Source: Oceanicaulis sp.
GTDB lineage: Bacteria > Pseudomonadota > Alphaproteobacteria > Caulobacterales > Maricaulaceae
DNA: 64,000 nt
Reading direction: 5' to 3'
Assembly (NCBI GenBank): GCA_040112665.1
Contig: CP157796.1
Location: 560,813-624,812, forward strand
Under the pieces are notes generated by a model. It saw only the letters and a list, made by a program, of their open reading frames with translations. It made no database searches and was not told the DNA's origin. The position numbers and the translations under genes are program-made. Below, piece after piece: positions 55,503-64,000 of this stretch. The stretch's first letter is position 1. The number at the start of each line of letters is the position of its first letter.

Positions 55503-56276
55503 CTAGCCGTCCAGCTTTTCCATCTCGGAATCCGAGATGTCGAAATTGGCGAAGACGCGGCTGACGTCGTCGAGATCCTCCAGCGCCTCCATCATCTTCA
55601 TAAGGGTCGCCGCCTTCTCGCCCTCGACCTCGATGAGGTTCTGCGGCTTCCAGATGATGTTCGCGCTCTTGGCCTCGCCGAAGCGCTCCTGCAGCGCGGC
55701 GGCGACCTCGGCGAGATCCTCGCGGGCGCAGTAGATCACGTGCTCGGGCGCAGGCTCTCCGTCATCGTCTTCGAGATCTTCCTGCACCACGTCCTCGGCG
55801 CCGGCCTCGATCGCGGCTTCCAGCATGGCTTCTTCGTCGGCGACGCTCAGCGGGAAGCGGATCTCGCCCACCTGGTCGAACATGAAGCTGACCGAGCCGG
55901 TCTCGCCCATGTTTCCGCCGTTCTTGGAGAACGCGGTGCGGACCTCGGCGGCGGCGCGGTTCTTGTTGTCGGTGGAGGCTTCCACGATCACCCCGACGCC
56001 CGCCGGGCCGAAGCCCTCATAGCGGATGTCGAAATACTCCTCGACATCCCCGCCGGCCGCCTTGGTGATGGCGCGCTCGATATTGTCCTTGGGCATGGAC
56101 TGGCCCTTGGCGTTCTGCACGGCCAGCCGCAGGCGCGGGTTCATGTCGGGGTCGGGCCCGCCCATCTTCACCGCAACCATGATTTCCTTGGACAGGCGCG
56201 AGAACAGCTTGGCGCGCGCCTTGTCCTGACGGCCCTTGCGGTGCTGGATGTTCGCCCATTTCGAATGGCCGGCCAT
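55503..56276 (-). CDS. YebC/PmpR family regulatory protein
   Basis: The 257-aa product begins [53 protein letters not shown], the invariant YebC/PmpR start, followed by [13 protein letters not shown] and [35 protein letters not shown] blocks. Family members act as DNA-binding regulators or as translation factors at polyproline stretches (relevant to the Pro-rich proteins made here, but this is speculation). It leads the yebC-cmk-AKR unit, divergent from kdsB. Confidence 0.97.
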   Translation of the reverse strand: MAGHSKWANIQHRKGRQDKARAKLFSRLSKEIMVAVKMGGPDPDMNPRLRLAVQNAKGQSMPKDNIERAITKAAGGDVEEYFDIRYEGFGPAGVGVIVEASTDNKNRAAAEVRTAFSKNGGNMGETGSVSFMFDQVGEIRFPLSVADEEAMLEAAIEAGAEDVVQEDLEDDDGEPAPEHVIYCAREDLAEVAAALQERFGEAKSANIIWKPQNLIEVEGEKAATLMKMMEALEDLDDVSRVFANFDISDSEMEKLDG

Positions 56277-56443
56277 GAAACCACCTCCTGAAGTACGGCG
56301 CCGCCGGCGGCGATCGTCCGCCCGGCGCGCGAGGCGCGCGTTCTAACCCAACCCGGCGCGGCGGGCAAAGCCCTCGCGCGGCTTTGCGCGAAGAGAAAAA
56401 GCGTGGCAATCAGACCGCCCCGCCCCGCCGTCCGGATGTGCTC

Positions 56444-57220
56444 ATGACCGTCATCGCCGTCGTCCCCGCCCGCTACGGCTCCACGCGCTTTCCCGGAAAG
56501 CCGCTGCACGAGATCGCCGGCGTGCCGATGGTCGAGCGCGTGCGCCGCCTGGCCGAAGCCGCGCCCAGCATCGACCGGGTGATCGTGGCGACCGACGACA
56601 AGCGGATCATCGATTGCGTCACCGGCTTCGGCGGCGAGGCGGTGATGACCCCGGAAACCTGCCGCAACGGCACCGAGCGCGCCTACGAGGCGGTGAAGGA
56701 TTTCGCCGGGCCCGGCGACGTGATCGTCAATCTTCAGGGCGACGCGCCGCTGACCCCGCCCTGGGTGATCGACGCGGCCGCCGCGGCCATGACCGCCGAC
56801 ACGGATCTGCAGCTCGCCACTCCTGCCGTCGCGCTGACCGAAGACGCCTACGCCAAGCTCGCTGCAGCCAAGGCGGCCGGAGAAGTGGGCGGCACCACGG
56901 TCGTCTTCGACAGGGCGATGAACGCGCTTTATTTCTCCAAGACGATCATCCCCTATCGCCGCGAGGACGCCGGCGTGCCGGTGCACAAGCATATCGGGCT
57001 CTACGCCTATCGCTTCGCCGCGCTCAAGAAGCTCGTCGCGCTGGAGCCCAGCCCGCTCGAGCGCACCGAGAGCCTCGAGCAGCTGCGCGCGCTCGAGAAC
57101 GGGATCGCGATCCGGATCGTTCTGACCGATTATCGCGGCCGCACGCCCTGGAGCGTGGACAGCCCGCGCGACGCGGAGATCGCCGCGGAGATCGTCGCCC
57201 GGGAAGGGGAACTCGTCTGA
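56444..57220 (+). CDS. kdsB: 3-deoxy-manno-octulosonate cytidylyltransferase
   Basis: The 258-aa enzyme activates Kdo as CMP-Kdo for LPS inner core synthesis. VVPARYGSTRFPGKPLHEIAGVPMVERV, VATDDKRI, CRNGTERAYEAV and VNLQGDAPLTPP (a D in place of the more usual E in LQGDEP), GLYAYRFAALKKL and ERTESLEQLRALENG are the KdsB signatures. ATG 56444 gives the family start; the frame is open further upstream. It overlaps the next gene by one base (TGATG), starting an LPS gene run. Confidence 0.95.
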   Translation: MTVIAVVPARYGSTRFPGKPLHEIAGVPMVERVRRLAEAAPSIDRVIVATDDKRIIDCVTGFGGEAVMTPETCRNGTERAYEAVKDFAGPGDVIVNLQGDAPLTPPWVIDAAAAAMTADTDLQLATPAVALTEDAYAKLAAAKAAGEVGGTTVVFDRAMNALYFSKTIIPYRREDAGVPVHKHIGLYAYRFAALKKLVALEPSPLERTESLEQLRALENGIAIRIVLTDYRGRTPWSVDSPRDAEIAAEIVAREGELV

Positions 57221-57861
57221 TGCGGCTGATCCTGGCCCGCCACGGCAACACGTTCGGACCGGAAGACACGCCGGTCTGGGTCGGCGCGAACGAGGATCTG
57301 CCGCTGGTCGACAAGGGGCTGGAGCAATCGCGCGCCATCGGCGACGCTTTGCGGAGCGCGGGCGTGCTGCCCGACCGCATCGTGGCCGGCCCGCTCAAAC
57401 GCACCCGGATCGGCGCCGAACTCGCCGCGGAGCGGTGCGGCTATACCGGCGAGATCGAGATCGACGAGCGGCTGAAGGAAATCGATTACGGCGTCTGGGG
57501 CGGCAAGTCCGACGCCGAGATCGCCGAGCGCTGGAGCGCGGCGGCGATCGAGGACTGGCGCGAGCGGTCCGTCCCGCCCGCCGGCGCGGGCTGGTCGCCG
57601 AGCCCTGAGACGATCCGGGCCAATGTGCGCGCGCTCTACGCCGCGCTGACCATCGACCGGTCGAAGGACCGCGAAGTGCTGGTCGTCACCTCGAACGGGA
57701 TCCTGAGGTATTTCCACGAACTGCTCGCCGGCGAGGCCGCCGCGCTCGAGGACGCCAAGGTGAAGACCGGCCGCATCTGCGCGGCCGAAGTGACCGGGCC
57801 GGGCGCGGACCTGATGTTCTGGAACCTCGCTCCGGACGAGGCTGCGGAGCGCCTGAAGTGA
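57220..57861 (+). CDS. Histidine phosphatase family protein
   Basis: The 213-aa product begins MRLILARHGNTFG, where R-H-G-N carries the phosphohistidine, and contains LPLVDKGLEQSRAIGDAL, AGPLKRTRIGAELAA, DERLKEIDYGVWGG (Glu) and VVTSNGILRYFHELL (a second site that has Asn-Gly where many members have His-Gly). Possible roles are sugar-phosphate or nucleotide-sugar phosphatase in LPS biosynthesis. The position between kdsB and an O-antigen ligase, with 1-bp and 4-bp overlaps, supports a role in that pathway. The frame extends far upstream as a shadow of kdsB; ATG 57220 is the coupled start. Confidence 0.9.
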   Translation: MRLILARHGNTFGPEDTPVWVGANEDLPLVDKGLEQSRAIGDALRSAGVLPDRIVAGPLKRTRIGAELAAERCGYTGEIEIDERLKEIDYGVWGGKSDAEIAERWSAAAIEDWRERSVPPAGAGWSPSPETIRANVRALYAALTIDRSKDREVLVVTSNGILRYFHELLAGEAAALEDAKVKTGRICAAEVTGPGADLMFWNLAPDEAAERLK

Positions 57862-59087
57862 CCCTGACCGCCAGCCGCGCGCTCGGCCTGTGGCGGGACG
57901 CCGTGTTCTACTTCTGGATCACGTGGAGCGCGATCTTCATCGGCGCAGGCGGGCTCGGCCTCGCCGGATCGGCCGCCTTCATGGGCCTTCTCTGGGTGCC
58001 CATGCTGATCTGGCCGATCTGGGAGGATACGCGCCGGTCGCCGGGCGCCCCGATCCTCGCTGCGCTCGCGATCGGCTGGATCTGTCTGAGCTGGATCTGG
58101 TCGCCCTATGACCGGCCCGACCAGCTCATCAAGCTCGGCCTGCTCACCCCGCTCTTCGTGCTCGCCGCCTACGGTTTCGCCCGGCTTTCAGATCCTGTGC
58201 GCGCTCGCTACGGCCGGTACGCTCTGATCGTCTTCGGGCTGTGCGCGATCTACCTGCTGATCGAGGCGCTGTTCGGCATCCCGATCGCGACCCAGTACAA
58301 GATCTGGGTCGAAGGCGTGGATATCGGCCGCGAATGGGCGCGAGCCTTCGCCGAGCGGATGATCTCGCGCGGGGCCAGCGCCTTCATCCTCGTCGCCGGG
58401 CCGATGGCGATCTACGCCTGGCTGAACGGGCTGAGGCCTGTCGCGGTCCTGCTCGGCGCGGCCGCCCTCGCGGGCGCAGCGGCGTTCGGGGTCGAGGCCA
58501 ATCTCGTCGCGCTCGCGGCCGGGTCGGCCGCGGCCGCCGCCGCCTTCGTACGGCCGGGCGCGAGCCTGCGTGCGCTGTGCCTGGGTCTCGCCGTCTACGT
58601 CGTCTTTGCACCCGTGCTCACCGGGCTTTTTATCCTGCTCGTCCCGGACGGGCTCGCGGCCATGCTGCCGATGTCCTGGGAGATGCGGCTTCTGATCTGG
58701 AGCGAAACCCTGGCGCGGCTTTCAGAAGCCCCCTTCTTCGGACACGGCCTCGACGCCAGCCGGTCGATGAGCAGGCCTGGCGAGTTGCGGGGTCAGGCCT
58801 TCGATCTTCTGCCCCTGCACCCGCATAACGCAGGCCTGCACATCTGGCTCGAAGCCGGCGCGGTCGGCGCGGGCCTTTGCGCGGCCGCGCTCGCCGGGAC
58901 GGGGATCGCCCTGGGCCGGGCGGGGCTCGCCCCCCCCGTCGCCGCCGGCCTCGCCTTCGCCGGAACCGCCTGGGCCATGCTGGTGATCCTCGGCTACGGG
59001 CTCTGGCAGGAATGGCATCACGGCGCGCTCGCCCTGGCGCTCGGCTGCGCCTTCTTCTCCAGAGGAGACGGCGCGAAACCTGCATGA
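57858..59087 (+). CDS. O-antigen ligase/polymerase-like membrane protein
   Basis: The 409-aa product has about ten transmembrane segments and a Wzy_C/WaaL-type periplasmic loop (MRLLIWSETLARLSEAPFFGHGLDASRSM, LLPLHPHNAGLHIWLEAGAVG) with the characteristic H-x-H-N and Glu. Such proteins transfer or polymerise undecaprenyl-linked polysaccharide. The start is GTG 57858, coupled to the phosphatase stop by a GTGA overlap. It is followed by the sugar-1-phosphate transferase, with 4-bp overlap. Confidence 0.88.
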   Translation: MTLTASRALGLWRDAVFYFWITWSAIFIGAGGLGLAGSAAFMGLLWVPMLIWPIWEDTRRSPGAPILAALAIGWICLSWIWSPYDRPDQLIKLGLLTPLFVLAAYGFARLSDPVRARYGRYALIVFGLCAIYLLIEALFGIPIATQYKIWVEGVDIGREWARAFAERMISRGASAFILVAGPMAIYAWLNGLRPVAVLLGAAALAGAAAFGVEANLVALAAGSAAAAAAFVRPGASLRALCLGLAVYVVFAPVLTGLFILLVPDGLAAMLPMSWEMRLLIWSETLARLSEAPFFGHGLDASRSMSRPGELRGQAFDLLPLHPHNAGLHIWLEAGAVGAGLCAAALAGTGIALGRAGLAPPVAAGLAFAGTAWAMLVILGYGLWQEWHHGALALALGCAFFSRGDGAKPA

Positions 59088-60538
59088 CCGCACTCAGGCC
59101 GGCGCAGAACGCAGCCGGAGCATGGGGAGCGGACATGACGGCGTTTCATATCGACACGCTTCAATCGGCCGGACAGGCGCGGCGCGACGCCGCCGCCTCG
59201 GCGCCGCGAAGTTTTCTCTGGTCCGATCTGATCGCGCTGGCTCTGGCGAGCCTTTCAGGCGCGGCGCTGAGCGCGGCCGGCGCGGGCCTGCCCGAAGGCT
59301 GGACCGTGCTGACGCTCGCAAGCGCGCTGGGTCTGGTGTTCTGGCTGAAGACGCTGGGCCATTACCGCAACCGCCAGGCGCTCGCCGACCAGATCCGGCC
59401 CTTGCTGATCGGCTGCGGCTTCGCAGCCTTGGCGGTCAGCACCGCCCAGCTCGCGCTCGGCGAAGCCCGGCTCGATCCCGGCTCGATCCTGAAATGGGCC
59501 GCTGCGCCCGCTTCCATGCTGGCCGGGCGGTTCGCCGTGCGCGAGATGCTCAAGGCCTCGAAGGCCTGGTACGCGCCGGTGACCCTGCTCGCGCCCAAAG
59601 GCGCGGCGGACGCCGCCGAGACGCTGCTGAGCGAAAACGACGGGCACGGCCTCACCGTCGCGCGGCGGGTGGATCTTGCAAGCTTCGCCGGGCTGGACGA
59701 CGCCGCTCTGGGCGCGCGGCTCGACGCGCTGGGCGGGCAGACCGTGTTTCTCGCGCCGGACGCGCAGACCCAGCCGCTCGCCGCGCGCATCGCCGGCCGG
59801 CTGTCTGCGCGCGGCGCAGCCTTCTATTACCGCCCCGACGTCGGCCGCATCCCCACCGAGCATGTCGACCTGCTCGACGCCCCGCCTGCGGACGGCTTCG
59901 TGATGCGCATCACCGACAGCCTGGACCGTCCGCTCGCCGGTGCGGCCAAGCGGGTCCTAGACCTTTTGACCGCCGGGCTGGCGCTCGCGGTGCTCTCCCC
60001 GCTCATGGGGGTGATCGCCCTTCTGATCCGCCGCGACGGCGGGCCGGCGCTGTTCAGCCAGACCCGTGTGGGCCGGGCCGGATCGACCTTCGCCTGCCTG
60101 AAATTCCGCACCATGAGCGTGGACGCCGAAGACCGGCTCGCCGCCCTGCTCGACGCCGATCCGGCGCGCAAGGCGGAGTGGGAGACCTATCAGAAGCTCT
60201 CAGACGATCCGCGCATCACGCCGGTCGGCCGGTTTCTGAGGAAGACCAGCCTCGACGAACTGCCCCAGCTAATCAACGTGCTCAGAGGCGAGATGAGCCT
60301 TGTGGGCCCGCGCCCCATGCTGCCCGAACAGCGCGGCGCCTACGGGGTGTCGCTGGAAGCCTACGCCCGCCTGCGTCCAGGCCTGACCGGGCTGTGGCAG
60401 GTCAACGGCCGGCACGAAACGAGCTTCGCCGAGCGCGCCCGGCTCGACGACTGGTATGCGCGCAACTGGTCGCTCTGGCGCGACGGCGTGATCGTCCTCA
60501 GGACGGTCCGCGAAGTGCTGCGCGGCGGCGGCGGCTGA
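59084..60538 (+). CDS. Undecaprenyl-phosphate sugar-1-phosphate transferase (WbaP/PssY type)
   Basis: The 484-aa initiating glycosyltransferase has N-terminal transmembrane segments, a CoA-binding-like middle domain and the C-terminal bacterial sugar transferase domain: [92 protein letters not shown] and [15 protein letters not shown]. It loads the first sugar on undecaprenyl phosphate for O-antigen or exopolysaccharide. ATG 59084 overlaps the ligase stop; an internal ATG at 59136, with GGGGAGC upstream, is an alternative. It completes the kdsB-phosphatase-ligase-PGT run. Confidence 0.93.
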   Translation: MTALRPAQNAAGAWGADMTAFHIDTLQSAGQARRDAAASAPRSFLWSDLIALALASLSGAALSAAGAGLPEGWTVLTLASALGLVFWLKTLGHYRNRQALADQIRPLLIGCGFAALAVSTAQLALGEARLDPGSILKWAAAPASMLAGRFAVREMLKASKAWYAPVTLLAPKGAADAAETLLSENDGHGLTVARRVDLASFAGLDDAALGARLDALGGQTVFLAPDAQTQPLAARIAGRLSARGAAFYYRPDVGRIPTEHVDLLDAPPADGFVMRITDSLDRPLAGAAKRVLDLLTAGLALAVLSPLMGVIALLIRRDGGPALFSQTRVGRAGSTFACLKFRTMSVDAEDRLAALLDADPARKAEWETYQKLSDDPRITPVGRFLRKTSLDELPQLINVLRGEMSLVGPRPMLPEQRGAYGVSLEAYARLRPGLTGLWQVNGRHETSFAERARLDDWYARNWSLWRDGVIVLRTVREVLRGGGG

Positions 60539-60541
60539 GCC

Positions 60542-61381
60542 TCAGCCGGGCTTTCTGACGATCAGATGATCCTGAAGCTGGCCTGACGGCGCAGCGTCGC
60601 GCCAGTCCCCGCGCGCAACCGTGCGTTCGCGCACCAGCCCGGCCGCCTCGATCCAGCCGTTCAGGGCTTCGGTCTCGAACCCCATCGCCGCTTCAGGCGC
60701 CGCCGGATCGGTGCTCCAGGCCGGCCCGCCGAGCTGAACGAAGCCCAGCCGCGCCACGCCCGCGTGCAGCGCCTGCCGGCCCTCCGCATCGATCTCGAAG
60801 ACCGTCAGATAGGCTCGTCCGCCGGGCCTGAGCACCCGGCCGGTCTCTGCGAGATAGCCTTTGGCGGTTTTCGCATCGAGATGGGTGAAGAGCGAGGTCG
60901 CCACCGCGAGATCGACCGAGCCGTCTTCAGCCGGGAAGCGATAGTCCGCCGCCGATCCGCCCTCGCGCCGGTATTCGGGGTTGGACAGATCAGCGTGCAC
61001 GAAGTCGATCGCCGCCGCGCCGCTTACATGCCGGCGGGCGAAGTCGAGCGCGCGGGGGGCGATGTCGAAGCCGATATAGCGGCCTTCTTCAGACAGGTAG
61101 GCGCAAAGCGGGAAAGCCAGCCGGCCCGCGCCGCAGCCCATGTCCAGCACGGTCTCGTCAGGGCTCAGCCCCGTCGCCTCGCGGATCGCGTGAAACAGCG
61201 TCTCGCCGGTGCGGTGGAAATCGCCGCCGCCGTTATTGTGGATCACGCGCCAGGGCGCCGGCCGGCGGCTTTTCAACCGTCCGGGCAGATCCTTGAGGTC
61301 GCTCGCCGCGTTCCAGATGAAACGCACGAAGGGCCTGGGCAGAGCGCGGCGCACAGCGCGCCTCAAACGTCGGGCTGTCAT
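60542..61381 (-). CDS. Class I SAM-dependent methyltransferase
   Basis: The 279-aa product has motif I ETVLDMGCGAGRLAFPLCAYL, an acidic motif II in YIGFDIAPRALDFARR, FVHADLSNPEYRREGG and VATSLFTHLDAKTAKGYLAETGRVLRPGGRAYLTVF, with a basic N-terminus (MTARRLRRAVRRALPRPFVRFIWN). The target is unknown; proximity to the polysaccharide genes allows a sugar methyltransferase (inference). It converges with the PGT gene, 3 bp apart. The longer frame upstream is less likely than ATG 61381. Confidence 0.85.
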   Translation of the reverse strand: MTARRLRRAVRRALPRPFVRFIWNAASDLKDLPGRLKSRRPAPWRVIHNNGGGDFHRTGETLFHAIREATGLSPDETVLDMGCGAGRLAFPLCAYLSEEGRYIGFDIAPRALDFARRHVSGAAAIDFVHADLSNPEYRREGGSAADYRFPAEDGSVDLAVATSLFTHLDAKTAKGYLAETGRVLRPGGRAYLTVFEIDAEGRQALHAGVARLGFVQLGGPAWSTDPAAPEAAMGFETEALNGWIEAAGLVRERTVARGDWRDAAPSGQLQDHLIVRKPG

Positions 61382-61483
61382 GGTCGGCGAGACGCTCCGC
61401 AGGGGCCGGCCGGGCTTGTAAATCAGTAACGAAACCTGCCTATAGGCTCGTACGCGCAGCCGCAATCATCCCGGAGACCTCCG

Positions 61484-62143
61484 ATGCAGCTCTTCCTCGA
61501 CACCGCCGAGACCAGCGAGATCGCCGACCGGCTCGGATCGGGCCTGGTCGACGGGGTGACCACCAATCCCTCTCTGATCGCCAAGTCCGGCGCGGACGTG
61601 TTCGAGCGCGTGGCCGCGATCTGCGAGCTGATCGACGGCCCTGTGAGCGCCGAGGTCGTCGCCACAGACACCGAGACCATGCTGGCCGAGGGCCGCAAGC
61701 TGGCCGATCTCGCTCCGAACGTCGTGGTCAAGCTGCCCCTCACCGAAGCCGGGCTCGCCGCCTGCCACGCCTTCGCAAGGGACGGGATCCAGACCAACGT
61801 CACCCTGTGCTTCTCGGCCAATCAGGCCCTGCTCGCGGCCAAGGCGGGGGCGAGCTACATCTCGCCCTTCGTGGGCCGGGTCGAGGATGCGGGCGGTGAC
61901 GGGATCGGACTCCTTCAGGCGATCCGGGCGATCTATGACCAGTACGGCTACGAGACCGAGATCCTCGCCGCCTCCCTGCGCTCGCCCGCCCATGTCGAGG
62001 CCGCCGCTCTGGTCGGCTGCGACGCGGCGACCATCCCTGCAAAGGTGTTCGACCAGCTCTACAAGCACCCGCAGACCGACACCGGGCTGTCCGCCTTCCT
62101 CTCCGACTGGAAAAAGGCGACCGGGCGGGACTCCCTGGGCTAG
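61484..62143 (+). CDS. Transaldolase/fructose-6-phosphate aldolase family protein
   Basis: The 219-aa product has the class I aldolase features [17 protein letters not shown] (Asp), [21 protein letters not shown] with the Schiff-base Lys, [40 protein letters not shown]. The size (about 220 aa) is that of the TalB3/FSA subgroup; the exact reaction (transaldolase or F6P aldolase) is not distinguishable. It follows a short gap after the divergent methyltransferase and its stop overlaps the exoD stop by 4 bp. Confidence 0.93.
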   Translation: MQLFLDTAETSEIADRLGSGLVDGVTTNPSLIAKSGADVFERVAAICELIDGPVSAEVVATDTETMLAEGRKLADLAPNVVVKLPLTEAGLAACHAFARDGIQTNVTLCFSANQALLAAKAGASYISPFVGRVEDAGGDGIGLLQAIRAIYDQYGYETEILAASLRSPAHVEAAALVGCDAATIPAKVFDQLYKHPQTDTGLSAFLSDWKKATGRDSLG

Positions 62144-62838
62144 CTCCGCCCCAGAACACCGAGCAGGAAGTCCTTGACGATGTCGAGGAAGGCCGCGCCG
62201 AACACCAGAAAGCCGCCGATCAGAAGCCCGATCCAGATCACGCCCAGAAACAGGCCCAGGATCACTAAAAGCCCGTCCCGGGTGATGAGCCCGATCGAGG
62301 ACAGGGCGATGGCGATGCCCGGCGTGGTGTTGGTCGCCGGCAGCGGCACCAGGATCGACGCGCAGAACAGCACGAACACCGCGCCGACCATGCGCTCGGC
62401 GTTGCGCCCAGACAGAAGGCTCAGCCGGGGCCGGGCCAGCCGCTCCACCCAGCCGAACCATTTGCGCGCGCCTTTGGCCATGCGCTGAAGATCGGCTTTC
62501 GACAGCGGCCGGTCTGAAAACCTGCGCGGCAGCCAGGGCTGCTCTCGCCCAGCAGCCATTTGCGCGGCCAGCGCCATCATCGGCAGCGCGACGACCTGCG
62601 GCACGCCGTACAAAAACGGCATGCAGACCGGGATCGCGAGCGCGAACAGGAGCACGCCGAACACCCGCTCGCCGAGCGTGCGGGTGAACGCGCCCAGCGT
62701 GAGGCCTTCCTCGGGCGCGCCCTGCGCGATGTCCTCGAGCGCGGCGATCAGCCCGCCGGAGGGTTCGGGGCCGGGACCGTCTTCACGGCGGTCGCCGCCG
62801 GGTTCGGGCGCGTCAAGGCTGCGGGCAGGGTCGGTCAT
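62140..62838 (-). CDS. ExoD-family membrane protein
   Basis: The 232-aa product has four or more hydrophobic segments ([97 protein letters not shown]) and the ExoD pattern [28 protein letters not shown]. ExoD in rhizobia affects exopolysaccharide and alkali tolerance. The acidic 30-residue N-terminus is typical. It is the last gene before the composition break at about 62880. Confidence 0.9.
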   Translation of the reverse strand: MTDPARSLDAPEPGGDRREDGPGPEPSGGLIAALEDIAQGAPEEGLTLGAFTRTLGERVFGVLLFALAIPVCMPFLYGVPQVVALPMMALAAQMAAGREQPWLPRRFSDRPLSKADLQRMAKGARKWFGWVERLARPRLSLLSGRNAERMVGAVFVLFCASILVPLPATNTTPGIAIALSSIGLITRDGLLVILGLFLGVIWIGLLIGGFLVFGAAFLDIVKDFLLGVLGRS

Positions 62839-62980
62839 GGCGCGCTCCGGGTTGAGGCGGGGCCTGAATACGCGCCGAACGCCTACAGAGCAATTATTGT
62901 GAGCGCCCCTATGGGCTTCACAAACTCGCGCCCCTGTGGCGACATAGAATCAAAGCTTATGATTGCGCTCTGGAGCGAGC
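62839..62980. other. Composition break at the left edge of a putative island
   Basis: From about 62890 onwards AT content rises visibly (AATTATTGTGAG, AGAATCAAAGC). The segment includes the promoter of exoD and the leader of the next gene, with no tRNA or integrase site recognised. It is the likely junction of an acquired segment. Confidence 0.5.
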
Positions 62981-64000
62981 ATGGAAATTTGGCAACACGC
63001 TGCGGGCGACGGCGATCGAAGCTTTGCGGACCTATGCATCAGAAATAACGTTATTTTATTGGGGCCAAGCAATATTGGGCGCTGGGGGCCGAATGCGCGT
63101 GAAAAATACCTAGAACATGGCATCAAGCCCAGAACCTGTACAATATTGGACCGCTTTTGTACGCAAATGTCGTCGGGAGATTTGGTCGTTCTGAGAGAGG
63201 GCACGTCAACCGTCAGGGCGGTTGGGAGAATTGTCGGGGACTATGAATACATTGACGCCTTTCTAGATGTTGATGGCTGGGACGTTGCGCATGCCAGACG
63301 GGTCCACTGGGTAGCCCAGGAGCAGATGCCCCGCCACTTCCCGACTTACACAATGAAACTAGGCGACACGACGCAAATCCTACCTACAGGCGAAAAGGCC
63401 CACGAACTTCGCGCTTGGATCAAGAATCTGTTCGAGACATATGATGAAGACAAGCAGCCAGAATTTACACAGTTCGACGATTCAAAATCGCTTGATATCG
63501 CCGACTGTGCAGCACTCTTATTTGAATGCGGACTAAGCGCCACGTCTGCGACCTCGCTAACGGACCGGATTACCGACCTGACGAAGCTTGCACAATGGTA
63601 CCGAACCAAAACCGAGGCCATTTCTGAAGCAGAGACGCTCGGGCAACTTGTTTTGCCGCTTTTCGTAGCACTCGGCTGGTCTCCTCAGACACTAGCGATG
63701 GAGTGGTCGATATCTGGTATCGGACGAATAGATCTCGCGGCGTTCCGGCCGTTTCGACAGAGCGTCCGAAATCAAGACGACATCGTGCTGGTGCTTGAGG
63801 CGAAGCGATTCAATCGCTCTTGCTTGGTCGGGGTGGAGCAAGCTCGATCCTACGCGTCAGCGCTTCCAAATGCCGAGCGGTTAGTGGTCACGGACGGCCT
63901 GCGGTATGCCGTATTTATTCGCGATGAAACGGGGACGTTTCCCGAGTCCCCACATGCATACCTCAATCTGGCACAGCCGAAAGATCATTACGCCGCACTT
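62981..64000 (+). CDS. Putative modification-dependent nuclease, 5' part (island gene)
   Basis: An uninterrupted 340-codon frame runs from ATG 62981, behind GGAGCGAG, to the window end, so the protein is truncated. Its first ~115 residues (MEIWQHAAGDGDRSFADLC, GDLVVLREG, then VRAVGRIVGDYEYID and RRVHWV) look like the EVE/PUA-type domains that read modified DNA bases. Residues about 215-290 have GQLVLPLFVALGW, GRIDLAAF (D251) and LVLEAKRF (E273, K275), a D...E-x-K nuclease motif as in HsdR N-terminal domains. The coding sequence is visibly less GC-rich and uses rarer codons (ATA, TTA, CTA) than all preceding genes, consistent with horizontal transfer. The rest of the system lies beyond the window. 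Confidence 0.75.
   Translation, partial: MEIWQHAAGDGDRSFADLCIRNNVILLGPSNIGRWGPNAREKYLEHGIKPRTCTILDRFCTQMSSGDLVVLREGTSTVRAVGRIVGDYEYIDAFLDVDGWDVAHARRVHWVAQEQMPRHFPTYTMKLGDTTQILPTGEKAHELRAWIKNLFETYDEDKQPEFTQFDDSKSLDIADCAALLFECGLSATSATSLTDRITDLTKLAQWYRTKTEAISEAETLGQLVLPLFVALGWSPQTLAMEWSISGIGRIDLAAFRPFRQSVRNQDDIVLVLEAKRFNRSCLVGVEQARSYASALPNAERLVVTDGLRYAVFIRDETGTFPESPHAYLNLAQPKDHYAAL

Overview
The window is a GC-rich (about 70% by eye) chromosomal segment of an alphaproteobacterium. The gene order ruvC-ruvA-ruvB-ybgC-tolQ-tolR-tolA-tolB-pal-(hypothetical)-cpoB-tilS-ftsH, the dnaK-dnaJ pair, a UrcA-family protein, CtrA-type TTAA-N7-TTAA boxes and GTTC-N7-GTTC LexA boxes together point to the Caulobacterales/Maricaulales side of the class. 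A stalked or budding marine relative such as the Maricaulis/Oceanicaulis group is my best guess; this is inference from gene content, not a measured phylogeny.

Layout. 1-850: 5' part of an AlkB-type repair dioxygenase and a small membrane protein. 1-9 kb: dnaK, dnaJ, a HEFAH metallopeptidase, dapB, two or three copies of a palindromic intergenic repeat, a small SANT-like protein and a secreted protein that diverge from a region with two LexA boxes, and a UrcA-family protein. 8.6-15 kb: an operon of serine hydrolase, GMC oxidoreductase and aldehyde dehydrogenase, then a small exported protein and an M19 dipeptidase lipoprotein. 15-25 kb: purA, an unknown 482-aa protein, a PagL-like lipid A deacylase, a methyltransferase overlapping serC, an HWE/HisKA_2-type PAS kinase, a class V aminotransferase with an EamA transporter, and thiD. 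25-31 kb: an accessory-looking set (CpcT/CpeT-like protein, TonB-dependent receptor, DUF1838 protein, SDR) in which the receptor and DUF1838 genes carry similar palindromic operators. 31-33 kb: one IS110-family element and repeat-rich DNA. 33-45 kb: the long ftsH/tol-pal/ruv block on the minus strand. 45-51.7 kb: a lipoprotein, transketolase, pgi overlapping an ArsR-methyltransferase fusion, and a photolyase-like FAD protein with unusual domain order. 51.8-62.8 kb: envelope and LPS genes (lptD, kdsB, histidine phosphatase, O-antigen ligase, sugar-1-P transferase) with cmk, yebC, an aldo/keto reductase, a transaldolase-like enzyme and exoD. 62.9-64 kb: an abrupt drop in GC and a truncated gene whose C-terminal part carries a D...E-x-K nuclease motif. 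It is probably the first gene of a defence or restriction island running off the window.

Functional themes are envelope integrity and LPS assembly (tol-pal, lptD, pagL-like, kdsB, ligase, PGT), protein quality control (dnaKJ, ftsH) and recombination/DNA repair (ruvABC, alkB, photolyase-like). Cell-cycle control appears to touch the envelope genes: perfect CtrA-type boxes sit upstream of pal and lptD, and a near-match sits upstream of tolQ. The most unusual items are the terminal nuclease gene, the divergent double-LexA-box promoter, the shared operator of the TonB-receptor/DUF1838 locus, the apparently permuted photolyase-like protein, and the IS110 element with a candidate bridge-RNA region.
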